A DNA stretch of 14,248 nt, taken from contig CALLQJ010000231.1 in NCBI GenBank assembly GCA_938014865.1, forward strand, positions 1-14,248. Reading direction: 5' to 3'. The DNA comes from an uncultured Fastidiosipila sp. Its GTDB lineage: Bacteria; Bacillota; Clostridia; Saccharofermentanales; Fastidiosipilaceae. The notes beneath the pieces are model-generated. The model was not told the DNA's origin. It was given only the letters and a program-made list of their open reading frames with translations, and did not search any database. Below are positions 7,276 through 14,248 of the stretch, one piece after another (positions within the stretch are counted from its first letter, which is position 1; the number at the start of each line of letters is the position of its first letter). The translations under genes and the position numbers were made by a program.

Positions 7276-7326
7276 CTCAGGCCGCCCGGATGCTGTTTTC
7301 ACGGTTTCGGCTTCGGCGTGCCGATC

Positions 7327-8823
7327 TCAGTCTTTTCTGTACTGATCACGGTAATCCGAGGGATAGAGACCGACATGCTCATTGAAGGTTCTCGAAAAGT
7401 AAAGGGGATTCTCATAGCCGATGCTTGCCGCAATATCTTTTACCAAAAGTTCCGGCCGTTCGGCTAAAAGTCTTTTGGCCGTCTCCATGCGCAGCTGCCT
7501 TATGTATTGCGTCGGCGTCAAGCCTTTGTAGGCTTTGAATAATTTGGAAAGATAGGGCGGCACAAGGCCGAAACGGCTGCCGAGCGCCTTAAGGCTGAGG
7601 TTTTCGCTCAAATGCTCCTGAATGTAAAGATCAAGCGCCTGCATGATGTCCTCATTGTCCGGAACCCGCTCCGTCTCCTCCTCCCGGAGGCTTTGGCAGT
7701 ACGCAAGAAATGAGCGGATCACAGACTCTTCGCTTTCAGCCGGCACAAAAAACTCCCGGATGCGCCGGAGCGTTTCTGCCTCTTCTTCCCCTTCCGTCCC
7801 GAAATCTTCTTTTATAAATTCCGCCAGCGATAAGAGATAGCGTTCCATCGCCGCCTGCGTCCGGACGGCAGAGGGCAGGCTCCGCCACCTTTTTTCGATA
7901 ATCTCAAAGGCCATCGGCAGCTCGCCGCGGTGCAAGGCGATCTTCAAGGCTTTTTCGGCGGCAAGATCTTTCGCCGGCTGCCTGAAGGGCGGTCTTTCCC
8001 GGACAAAGCGGCTGCGGCCGGGACTCACGGAATAACGCAATGTCTCGGCGGCTTCACGAACGGAAGCGGCGAGCGCGTCCGGGGCCGGATCCTGACACAC
8101 GACACAAGTCAGCATCACCGCTTCGCCGAAACGGCGCTCGGCGGCCCTTCGAATAATGGCTTCTTGTCCCGCGGCTTCCCCTTCCAAAAGCCAAAGGGCT
8201 TCATTGGCTTTATTGCCGTAAAAAAGCCAGAAGTTTTCTTCCGGCCAATAATCGGCCAGTATCCTTCTCATCTCCCGGTCGGACAAAGCGCCGGGCATGC
8301 GTTCATCATCGCCGCTGTTTTCGTAACGATAAGCCCCGCTGCAAAGGTAAAAAAGGCTGAGCGTCTTGAGTTCAAAAGCTGCGGGCGCTTCTTCCCGTCC
8401 GCCGAATAAGGCTTCGATGAAGGCTTCCCGCTTCTGCGCATGTTCGTTTTTCCCGCAGATATCTTTGATCTCTTCGAGAAGCGCCTGCAGTTCGTCACGG
8501 GCAATCGGCTTGAGCAGGTAATTTAAGGCGCCGTAACGCAGTGCCTGACGGGCGTATTCAAATTCGTCATAGCCCGATATCACCACAATCGGTATCGATG
8601 CGTTTACGGCCCGCAGCTCTTTCATCAGCTGAATGCCGCCCATCACGGGCATATTGATGTCTGTAAATACGACATCAGCTTCGTGCTGACTCAAATATTC
8701 CAGGGCTTCCTTGCCGTTTTTGGCCAGGCATACCGGCTCAAACGCAGGATCCGCCCGTTTAATCATAGCGGCAATCCCCCGGAGCAGCGGCCCCTCGTCT
8801 TCGGCAATAACAGTCCTGATCAT
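7327..8823 (-). CDS. Response regulator, YesN type (receiver + AraC-family DNA-binding domain)
   Basis: A 498-aa transcription regulator. The receiver domain (about 1-120) shows the acidic pocket EDE (8-10), phospho-acceptor Asp55 in TDINMP, the switch Ser83 in VISGYD and Lys105 in LLKP. A middle region (about 130-385) is helical and poorly conserved, as usual in YesN proteins. The C-terminus (391-498) is a double helix-turn-helix AraC domain; LSLKALGSRFGLVPPYLSKLF and the closing GYENPLYFSRTFNEHVG-YPSDYR are textbook. The stop/start overlap ATGA with the kinase gene, plus GGGAGGAG before the ATG, show tight co-translation. Its partner is the adjacent YesM-like kinase. Likely targets are the two importer operons and perhaps the GH27 gene; direct-repeat motifs ahead of two of these are candidate sites. 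Targets are inferred. Confidence 0.95.
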   Translation of the reverse strand: MIRTVIAEDEGPLLRGIAAMIKRADPAFEPVCLAKNGKEALEYLSQHEADVVFTDINMPVMGGIQLMKELRAVNASIPIVVISGYDEFEYARQALRYGALNYLLKPIARDELQALLEEIKDICGKNEHAQKREAFIEALFGGREEAPAAFELKTLSLFYLCSGAYRYENSGDDERMPGALSDREMRRILADYWPEENFWLFYGNKANEALWLLEGEAAGQEAIIRRAAERRFGEAVMLTCVVCQDPAPDALAASVREAAETLRYSVSPGRSRFVRERPPFRQPAKDLAAEKALKIALHRGELPMAFEIIEKRWRSLPSAVRTQAAMERYLLSLAEFIKEDFGTEGEEEAETLRRIREFFVPAESEESVIRSFLAYCQSLREEETERVPDNEDIMQALDLYIQEHLSENLSLKALGSRFGLVPPYLSKLFKAYKGLTPTQYIRQLRMETAKRLLAERPELLVKDIAASIGYENPLYFSRTFNEHVGLYPSDYRDQYRKD

Positions 8824-10670
8824 CGTATATCTCCTCCCAATATGACCCGGCTTCCCTCTTCTGTGTTTTCAGCTTTAAAAATAAAATTTTCTCCATAGGT
8901 TAAATACAAGCGCAGACAGGTATTTTCCAGCGTCAGGCCGCCCGGTTCGGCACTTTCGAGCGTTTTGCGCATGGTCGCAAGCGATAAATTCTCTTTGAAG
9001 CGTTCAAGCTTAAGGATGAGCTCCGGCGGAAAACCGCTGCCGTTATCCTCCGCCGAAAGCAGCCAATGCCGGCCTTCTTTTCTGCTTGCAATGCGGATAC
9101 GCATTTTGCCTTCAATGCTCATGAACGCATGTTTAAAAGAATTTTCGCACAGCGGCTGCAGCAAAAGCTTCGGCACCCGCTGCGCATTAAGGGCGGGGTC
9201 GGCCTGAATTTCATACTCAAATACATCTTCGTAACGTTCCTTCATCAGGCTCAGATAATTTTCGGCATGCCGTAATTCCTCACCGAGCGCAGCCGTTCCG
9301 TCTCCCATCGAGCCGGTGTATTTCATCATTTCCGCAAGCGCCGCAATAATCGCCACGGTTTTCTCATGCCCCGCCAATTCGGCTTCCATACTGACAATGG
9401 CCAGGGTATTGTAAATAAAGTGCGGGTTCATCTGCGACTGCAGGGCAAAAAGATGCGCTTTGAGCTCATTGGTCTGGGACAGGACTTTTTCTTCAATCTC
9501 TTCTTCCAGGCGGCTCAGCACGGCATTGAACGCCAGGTTCAGCTCTCTTAATTCATCGTTATCTTCCGTTTCCGGAATCTCCAGTTTCAGATTGTCGATG
9601 CCGACCTGCCGTACCGAGTGCTGCAGTTCCGCCAGCGGCTCGGTAAGCCGGGTGAGCAGTGTTTTTTCGCTGATAAAAACAATAATTAATAGGAATATAA
9701 AGATTAAGATGAGCAATAGCAGAAAATGATACAACGGCGCCATGAGCGACTTCGTTTCTTTTAAAAAGACCAGACTGAGCTCCGCATCATGGCAGCGGTA
9801 TTTCGCGGTAAAAAAGCCCTCGCTTTCCCTGACCCCGTCTTCTGTCTTCGCTTCGGGCAGCTCCTCGAAAAAAGCCCGGATCCCGCGGTCTTCCTGTCCG
9901 CGCAGAGCGGGACTTTCATAAATTAATGCCGAGGGTTCATGCCGCCTCTCCCCCTCTGTCTTGATCGTCTTATTTATGTAAATCGCCGCATAGCAGCCTT
10001 CGCCTAAATCCGCAAAGATATCGTCCAGGCGCTCCGTCGACTGCTGGACTTCGACATAGCCGTTTTTCTGTGTGCCCGAATAATAATCTTTGATTTGCCG
10101 GATCACGGCAAAGTACGGGGGACTCGGCAGCTCGGAGGTATTTAAAATGTCCGCACCCGGGGCACGCAGCGCCCGGTAGACGTCATTCGCCGCAAAAGCG
10201 CTCCGCACGCGTTGATAGTCTTCGCTGTCAAAGAAGGCCTCCGTTCCTTCCGTTGTGGTCATGGTCGTCGCGGAATAAAGAAAATCATGGTGGTCATTAT
10301 AAAGACAGATTCGGGAATTCCCGTCTCTTTTAAAGTTATAGGAATTCAAAAGCTTTACGAGTTCTCCGGCGAGCAGGGGATTGTCAATAAAATAATTGCT
10401 CCCATCCTCCGGCGGCAATTTCGCAAAATGCGAGACAATGGCGGGGTTGGCAGCTATCTGCAGCGCTGTTTTATCCATGTTGTAAATAAGCTGGTCGAAC
10501 TGAGACGTCGTCTTTTCGGCCAGCGCGGCGAAATCCCGCTGAGCTCTCTGCTTCGTATCCCGCCAGACACGGAAGTAAAATACCGCCGTTACCAAGAACA
10601 TGATCACGAAAAACAAGATCAGATTATAAATGATCAGTTTTTCCGTGAATTTAATTTGTCGTTTTTGCAT
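8820..10670 (-). CDS. Sensor histidine kinase, YesM type
   Basis: A 616-aa membrane kinase. Transmembrane segment 1 (about 12-34) and segment 2 (about 312-334) flank an extracellular domain of roughly 275 residues, probably Cache-like. A HAMP linker follows (335-395). The His_kinase domain has the phospho-acceptor His417 in QSQMNPHFIYNTL. The ATPase part has the N-box LLQPLCENSFKHAF (502-515; Asn510) and the G-box EDNGSGFP (541-548). The C-terminal LENTCLRLYLTYG corresponds to the usual second glycine box but lacks its GIGL glycines, a mild divergence. AAGGAGC seven bases before the ATG supports the start. It lies 98 bp after the MalG-type permease gene and overlaps the regulator gene by 4 bp. 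YesM kinases next to CUT1 importers are generally taken to sense sugars or binding protein; the signal here is unknown. Confidence 0.95.
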   Translation of the reverse strand: MQKRQIKFTEKLIIYNLILFFVIMFLVTAVFYFRVWRDTKQRAQRDFAALAEKTTSQFDQLIYNMDKTALQIAANPAIVSHFAKLPPEDGSNYFIDNPLLAGELVKLLNSYNFKRDGNSRICLYNDHHDFLYSATTMTTTEGTEAFFDSEDYQRVRSAFAANDVYRALRAPGADILNTSELPSPPYFAVIRQIKDYYSGTQKNGYVEVQQSTERLDDIFADLGEGCYAAIYINKTIKTEGERRHEPSALIYESPALRGQEDRGIRAFFEELPEAKTEDGVRESEGFFTAKYRCHDAELSLVFLKETKSLMAPLYHFLLLLILIFIFLLIIVFISEKTLLTRLTEPLAELQHSVRQVGIDNLKLEIPETEDNDELRELNLAFNAVLSRLEEEIEEKVLSQTNELKAHLFALQSQMNPHFIYNTLAIVSMEAELAGHEKTVAIIAALAEMMKYTGSMGDGTAALGEELRHAENYLSLMKERYEDVFEYEIQADPALNAQRVPKLLLQPLCENSFKHAFMSIEGKMRIRIASRKEGRHWLLSAEDNGSGFPPELILKLERFKENLSLATMRKTLESAEPGGLTLENTCLRLYLTYGENFIFKAENTEEGSRVILGGDIR

Positions 10671-10734
10671 CTGCTGCTCCTTCGGGCTTTTGCCGGATGA
10701 TCACCGTTTCATTTTAGCGCATCCTCTCCTCACG

Positions 10735-10756
10735 CCGGCCCTTGCACAAGGGCCGG
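10735..10756. other. GC-rich perfect hairpin between permease and kinase genes
   Basis: CCGGCCCTT (10735-10743) and AAGGGCCGG (10748-10756) form an exact 9-bp stem with a 4-nt loop. The T-run (GCTTTTGTTT, 10757-10766) follows on the plus strand, so as an intrinsic terminator it points against the genes. On the minus strand no U-run follows. In the operon mRNA it may instead protect the 3' end of the transporter segment or mark a processing site. It starts 12 bp after the permease stop codon. Confidence 0.65.
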
Positions 10757-10768
10757 GCTTTTGTTTCC

Positions 10769-11587
10769 TCAGCCCTTTACCGCACCTGCGGTCATGCCTT
10801 CGACAATATACTGCTGCAGAGCCAGATAAAGGATGACAACCGGCAAGATTGTAATGGTCAGGGCGGCAAAAACATACTGCCAGTCCCGGGCATAGAGCCC
10901 GTAGAAATTGAAGACCGTCATCGGAATGGTCATTTTCTTTGAACTGCTCATCAGATACAAGGGTACTTGAAAATTATTCCACACCCCGATCGCGGAGATG
11001 ATAAGATTCGTTACCGTCACCGGCTTCATGATCGGCAGCAGAATGCGAAAAACCAGCTGCAGTGCCTCCGCCCCGTCTATGCGCGCCGCTTCATCAATTT
11101 CTATCGGAACGCCGGTCACAAAAGAGGAAAACGTCAAAACGGCGAAGGGCAGATTGATCGCGGCAAAGACCAGAATGACGCCCAGGTACGTGCCGTTGAG
11201 ATGCAGCTTGATCATCAGGGCATAGGTCGTGACCATCTGCATGGTCGCGGTCAGGCCGAAGAGATAATAGCCGTAGATGATCCGGCTGCCCTTGTCTTTG
11301 CGCCGCGAAATGATGATGCCGGTGAGAGCCCCGAAGAGCAAAATCATAGCCACCGACACGCTAGTGATGATGAAGCTGTTGAGATAGCCGCGCAGGATGC
11401 TCCCCGTCTTTAAAACGTGGGCATAATTTTCCCAGCGGAATTCCTCCGGAAGGCTCAGGTCAAGGGCTAAGACTTCGCCTTGCGTCTTGAATGAGCCTAA
11501 AAGCATCATGAGGATCGGGATAAAGAAGAAGAGTGAAATCAGGCTCGCGACGGCCGTGCGCAGATATTTTCGGTAAGATTTTTCCAT
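10769..11587 (-). CDS. Sugar ABC transporter permease, MalG type (CUT1)
   Basis: A 272-aa inner-membrane permease. It has about six hydrophobic segments, the first at 11-31 (ASLISLFFFIPILMMLLGSFK). The EAA loop lies at 163-189 (EIDEAARIDGAEALQLVFR, then LLPIMKP). The C-terminus ends VEGMTAGAVKG, as in MalG/LacG proteins. Its ATG overlaps the stop codon of the MalF-type gene by one base (TAATG), so the two are translationally coupled. It forms the channel with that partner and takes sugar from the 473-aa lipoprotein. A hairpin and 98 bp separate it from the kinase gene. The length is normal and there are no breaks. Substrate unknown. Confidence 0.94.
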   Translation of the reverse strand: MEKSYRKYLRTAVASLISLFFFIPILMMLLGSFKTQGEVLALDLSLPEEFRWENYAHVLKTGSILRGYLNSFIITSVSVAMILLFGALTGIIISRRKDKGSRIIYGYYLFGLTATMQMVTTYALMIKLHLNGTYLGVILVFAAINLPFAVLTFSSFVTGVPIEIDEAARIDGAEALQLVFRILLPIMKPVTVTNLIISAIGVWNNFQVPLYLMSSSKKMTIPMTVFNFYGLYARDWQYVFAALTITILPVVILYLALQQYIVEGMTAGAVKG

Positions 11588-12468
11588 TATCGCTCCACCT
11601 CCATGGACCTGAGAAAATGATTCAGGGCAAAGGTCACCGCAACGATCAGCAGCGACAGAAGAATGGCCGCCGCACTCGACTTGCCGAGCAGCCCTAAGCC
11701 GAACGCACGGTAAACATAGGTGCTGAGCACCTGCGTATCGAAACCGGGCCCTCCGCCGGTCAGTGCGTAGACCAGGTCAAAGACTTTAAGGCCGCCGGTG
11801 ATATTCAAGGTCGTGATGACCGTAAAGGAAGGCGCCAGCAGCGGAAGCGTAATGTGCCGAAAGGCCTGTCTTGCATTTGCGCCGTCGAGCTCGGCGCTCT
11901 CATAATAATCTTTCGATATCGCCTGCAGCCCCGAAATAAAAATGAACATGCTGAAGCCTGCCCACATCCAGACTTCGGTGATCATGATCCAGCACATTGC
12001 CGGCTTATACGAACCGAGCCAGTCCCGGGCGGCGGACCCGAGCCCTGCCGCATAAAGCAAGTTGTTCAGCAGGCCGTCCTGCCGCAGAATCGCCGTGAAC
12101 AAAAGCCCGACGATCATGGTGCTGAGCACGCAGGGCAGGTAGTAGACGGTGCGAAAAAGGCTGTTGCCGGGAAAAGGCTTAACGACCAAAAGTGCCAGGA
12201 GTAGGCCGATCAGGGTCTTGAAAAAAGTTATCACCGCGGCAAAGAGCAGAGTATTGCCGACGGAACGCAGGAAAATATCGTCCTGCAGAAGGCTTTTAAA
12301 ATTCCGCAGGCCGACAAAGCGGGCCTGGCTCATGTCGTTGAGGTTCCAGTTTGTAAAAGAGTATAAAAACGCCGCCGCAATCGGCACGATAAAGAATAAG
12401 GTATAGACGGCCAGACCGGGCAGCGTCAGCCACAAGGGGTAGCTTCGATTTTTATTGAATGATTTCAT
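11587..12468 (-). CDS. Sugar ABC transporter permease, MalF type (CUT1)
   Basis: A 293-aa inner-membrane permease starting MKSFNKNRSYPLWLTLPG. The first membrane segment is about 12-37. The EAA loop is at 188-214 (YYESAELDGANARQAFRHI, then PLLAPS), and ALTGGGPGFDT (235-245) is the usual MalF/UgpA periplasmic motif. An open frame extends upstream to a GTG at 12519, but that GTG falls inside a terminator hairpin and the added 17 residues do not look like a permease start. The ATG at 12468 has AGGAGG in front, though only 3 nt away, which is close. It follows the binding-protein gene across two tandem hairpins, so its expression probably depends on read-through. It overlaps the MalG gene by one base. 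Confidence 0.92.
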   Translation of the reverse strand: MKSFNKNRSYPLWLTLPGLAVYTLFFIVPIAAAFLYSFTNWNLNDMSQARFVGLRNFKSLLQDDIFLRSVGNTLLFAAVITFFKTLIGLLLALLVVKPFPGNSLFRTVYYLPCVLSTMIVGLLFTAILRQDGLLNNLLYAAGLGSAARDWLGSYKPAMCWIMITEVWMWAGFSMFIFISGLQAISKDYYESAELDGANARQAFRHITLPLLAPSFTVITTLNITGGLKVFDLVYALTGGGPGFDTQVLSTYVYRAFGLGLLGKSSAAAILLSLLIVAVTFALNHFLRSMEVER

Positions 12469-12489
12469 AGGCCTCCTGATCATCTCTGT

Positions 12490-12516
12490 TAAAAAGCACC
12501 CGCTTAAGGGGTGCTT
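12490..12516 (-). terminator. Second of two tandem intercistronic terminator hairpins
   Basis: Plus-strand AAGCACCC (12494-12501) pairs with GGGTGCTT (12509-12516) around a 7-nt loop; the minus strand continues into TTTTTAAC. It lies 22 bp before the permease ATG. With the hairpin at 12529-12554 it would reduce transcription past the binding-protein gene without stopping it fully. Confidence 0.8.
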
Positions 12517-12523
12517 CACTTTC

Positions 12524-12554
12524 GGAAAACGGGCGGCCTTTAAAGACCGCCCGT
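12524..12554 (-). terminator. First of two tandem terminator hairpins after binding-protein gene
   Basis: Plus-strand ACGGGCGG (12529-12536) pairs with CCGCCCGT (12547-12554); two more pairs (one G-U) leave a TTTAAA loop. The minus strand ends in GTTTTCC. It starts 11 bp after the binding-protein stop codon. Such partial terminators are common after solute-binding protein genes, giving more binding protein than permease. Confidence 0.8.
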
Positions 12555-12565
12555 ATTTTTAGGGC

Positions 12566-13987
12566 TCAGAAACCGGGCTTGTCCTGATCTGCCATGTACT
12601 GTTCGAAATCTTTTTGGAATTTTTCCATGATTTCCTGTCCGTCCATATTGCCTTTGGCGGGAGCGTCCACGTAGTACACATAAAGCGTGCTTTCGCAAAG
12701 TGCATTCAGATCCATGACGTAGTAATTGAATTCCGGAATGGCCTTGCCGGTCTTGATGTAGTCTTCATTGATATTTTCCAGATAGGAAGGCACCGGTCCG
12801 CCGTCCACGTCTTTAAATGCGGGGAATGCCGGACGGTTTTCAAAGTAGAGATTACAGTATTCCGGAGCGGCCCAGAGGTTTAATACCTCTTTCACCGTTT
12901 CAAGATTTTCTGAATTCTTATAGGCCACAAAGCCGGCCGACGACATATTCTCACTGACCACTTCATTTTCACCCGACATGGAAAGCGGGAACATCCCGAC
13001 ATTTGCTTCTTCATTGGCCTGCAGGACGCTGGCCGCGAAGAAATCACCGTTAAAGTGCATGGCCGCTTCACCGTTTGCAACAGCGGCAATGGCATCGTCA
13101 TAGGTGGCTGAGGTGAAATTGTCGTTGACATAGCCGTCTTCATAAAGCTTGAGATAGGTATCAATCACTTCAAAGAATTCCGGATGATCGGTCCACTTCG
13201 TTTCGTTTTTCATGACCTTGTCCGCAAAATCCGCCGCACCCTCCGGTCCGAGGATTTTGGCAAAGTTATCCGTCATCAGAATCTGCGGAACCCAGCTGTC
13301 TTTGGGCATGTAAATGGGAACGATGTCGATGGCTTTGATCTTCTCGCAGGCTTCGAGCAATTCATCCCAGGTCTCCGGTTCTTCCGTAATGCCCGCCTCG
13401 CTGAAAACATCTTTGTTATAAATAAAGCCGTGTGTCCCGGGCACCGAAAGGAAGGGGAAGCCGTAGATTTTGCCGTCCGCATGGCAGGTCACATTGCCCG
13501 GAATAATCAGTTTTTCGGCCCAGGCTTCGCCGCTCATATCGGCAAAATTTGCGGCCGGATCCACAATATCGTAGATCGCCGGCACGTTATATTCGATAAG
13601 GTCCGGTGCTTCTCCCGAATTGAGCTTCATCTTAATCATATTGAGTGCTTCGTCATCCGGGACAACTTGTGCATCCGTTATGATCTTTTCTTCGTCTTCG
13701 AGTTTTGCAATCATGTTCTGCAAGCCTTCGAAGTTTCTGGACTGCTGGATCAGCATCGTGATCGTGCGTTCTTCTTGTTCCGGCTCTTTTTCCGCCTCGG
13801 TCTCTTTCTGCTCCGTTTTTTCCGGTTCTTTTTCTGTTTCTTTTTCCGGCTCTGACGGTTTTTCCGTGGCTTCTGCTTCGGTCTTTTTCTCCGTGTTATC
13901 CGTGTTCGTATCGTTGTTCTTGCCGCCGCAGGCTGCTAAGGAAAATGTCAGCATGAGGGCGAGAGCGCCTGATAAAAACTTTTTCAT
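12566..13987 (-). CDS. Sugar-binding lipoprotein, extracellular solute-binding family 1
   Basis: A 473-aa lipoprotein receptor for the MalF/MalG-type importer. The signal peptide MKKFLSGALALMLTFSLAAC ends in a classic lipobox LAAC with Cys20. Residues 21-73 are an unusually long Glu/Lys/Thr/Pro linker made of short imperfect repeats (EKETEKEPEK and similar), which puts the ligand domain well away from the membrane. The domain begins near RTITMLIQQS (74-83); DGKIYGFPF (171-179) followed by GFIYNKDVF is the standard family pattern. GGAGGAG seven bases before the ATG fixes the start. It heads the operon that also holds the YesM/YesN pair, so its ligand may be what the kinase responds to. The family is clear; the ligand is not. 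Confidence 0.95.
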   Translation of the reverse strand: MKKFLSGALALMLTFSLAACGGKNNDTNTDNTEKKTEAEATEKPSEPEKETEKEPEKTEQKETEAEKEPEQEERTITMLIQQSRNFEGLQNMIAKLEDEEKIITDAQVVPDDEALNMIKMKLNSGEAPDLIEYNVPAIYDIVDPAANFADMSGEAWAEKLIIPGNVTCHADGKIYGFPFLSVPGTHGFIYNKDVFSEAGITEEPETWDELLEACEKIKAIDIVPIYMPKDSWVPQILMTDNFAKILGPEGAADFADKVMKNETKWTDHPEFFEVIDTYLKLYEDGYVNDNFTSATYDDAIAAVANGEAAMHFNGDFFAASVLQANEEANVGMFPLSMSGENEVVSENMSSAGFVAYKNSENLETVKEVLNLWAAPEYCNLYFENRPAFPAFKDVDGGPVPSYLENINEDYIKTGKAIPEFNYYVMDLNALCESTLYVYYVDAPAKGNMDGQEIMEKFQKDFEQYMADQDKPGF

Positions 13988-14039
13988 TCTAATACTCCTC
14001 CTAAATCATAATTTTCGCCTTTTTTAGGCTTTTCATCTG

Positions 14040-14055
14040 TATTCAGTGTATTTTC
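14040..14055 (-). promoter_or_regulatory. Single copy of 16-bp motif in leader of binding-protein operon
   Basis: Plus strand TATTCAGTGTATTTTC, 14 of 16 positions identical to the copy at 1567-1582 in front of the GH27 gene. It overlaps the predicted -10 of this operon and lies 53 bp before the ATG. A common regulator of both transcripts would explain the match, but the motif is AT-rich and chance is not excluded. Confidence 0.35.
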
Positions 14056-14073
14056 TTCGTTTTATTTAGTGAA
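14045..14073 (-). promoter_or_regulatory. Possible weak promoter of the second sugar operon
   Basis: Minus strand TTCACT (14073-14068), 17-bp spacer, TACACT (14050-14045), each four of six to the sigma-A consensus. It would give a leader of about 50 nt. It lies downstream of the terminator at 14119-14166, where a promoter is required, but the match is weak. Confidence 0.35.
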
Positions 14074-14118
14074 TGCACACAAATGAAAAAGTGTATATCA
14101 AAAAGTGAAAACTCTCTC

Positions 14119-14166
14119 CCTAAAAAGAAAAACGGCCTGCCGAAGCCTTTCTCCGGCAAACCGTTT
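14119..14166 (-). terminator. Intrinsic terminator of the upstream gene
   Basis: Plus-strand AAACGG (14130-14135) pairs with CCGTTT (14161-14166), and the stem continues through GCCG/CGGC to about 13 bp with G-U pairs. On the minus strand it is followed by TTTTTCTTTTT. It starts 20 bp after the stop codon at 14187. The plus strand also has a T-rich tail (TTTATTTTAT), so it may work both ways. Confidence 0.8.
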
Positions 14167-14186
14167 ATTTTATAAGTATAAAGTGT

Positions 14187-14248
14187 TCAGGATCCTGCCT
14201 CCGGCAAATTCAGCACGTCTTTTTTCTTTGCCCGAAATTCGTCTTCTG
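14187..14248 (-). CDS. C-terminal end of an upstream gene (partial)
   Basis: The minus-strand frame ending in TGA at 14189-14187 reads EDEFRAKKKDVLNLPEAGS to the window edge. Its composition is protein-like and a strong terminator follows 20 bp later, which supports a real gene end. Two other minus frames are also open for part of this stretch, so the frame is a choice, not a proof. The product cannot be identified from 19 residues. Confidence 0.45.
   Translation of the reverse strand, partial: EDEFRAKKKDVLNLPEAGS

Noticed and set aside
12469..12519. GTG start giving a 310-aa MalF-type permease
   Set aside because: The GTG is within a terminator hairpin, has no ribosome binding site, and the extra residues do not resemble a permease N-terminus. 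The ATG at 12468 is preferred.
13184..14027. Two plus-strand frames, one Phe/Arg-rich and one Ser/Phe-rich, over the second binding-protein gene
   Set aside because: Both are antisense images of the lipoprotein coding sequence and its Glu/Lys linker; no ribosome binding site or family match.
1..14248. Mobile element, CRISPR array, tRNA or rRNA
   Set aside because: No transposase or integrase frame, no regularly spaced repeats, no paired terminal repeats and no cloverleaf-like sequence were seen.

Overview
The window reads as chromosomal DNA of a low-to-mid-GC Bacillota, most likely a gut- or rumen-type Clostridia or Erysipelotrichia. Strong AGGAGG-type ribosome binding sites, CUT1 sugar transporters without their own ATPase, a YesM/YesN two-component pair and intrinsic terminators with U-tracts all point that way; the genus cannot be fixed from the sequence. 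Every credible gene lies on the minus strand, so the genetic order runs from high to low coordinates.

Layout in the direction of transcription. (1) 14248-14119: the last codons of an upstream gene and its terminator. (2) 13987-7327: a probable five-gene sugar-sensing and uptake operon: solute-binding lipoprotein, MalF-type permease, MalG-type permease, YesM-like histidine kinase, YesN-like AraC-type response regulator. Tandem terminator hairpins after the binding-protein gene probably make it the most abundant product. (3) 7275-5577: a free-standing unit with its own promoter, a dyad over the -10 box, a terminator-like hairpin in its leader, a 510-codon gene of unknown function and a terminator. 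(4) 5388-1606: a second sugar importer of the LplABC/YtcQ type: 576-aa lipoprotein and two permeases, with a consensus -10, a long purine-rich leader containing a perfect 10-bp inverted repeat, and a strong terminator. (5) 1554-391: a cytoplasmic GH27 alpha-galactosidase. (6) 282-1: the start of a YihX-like HAD phosphatase cut by the window edge.

How it fits together (inference): YesM senses an extracellular sugar or cell-envelope signal, YesN activates one or both importers and perhaps the GH27 gene, and imported alpha-galactosides are split in the cytoplasm. Neither importer has an ATPase gene here, so a shared MsmX-type ATPase encoded elsewhere is expected. A 16-bp motif repeated in front of the GH27 gene and the second binding-protein gene is a candidate shared control element. 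The 510-aa protein does not fit the sugar theme and is the most interesting unexplained item. I saw no tRNA, rRNA, CRISPR array or insertion sequence.
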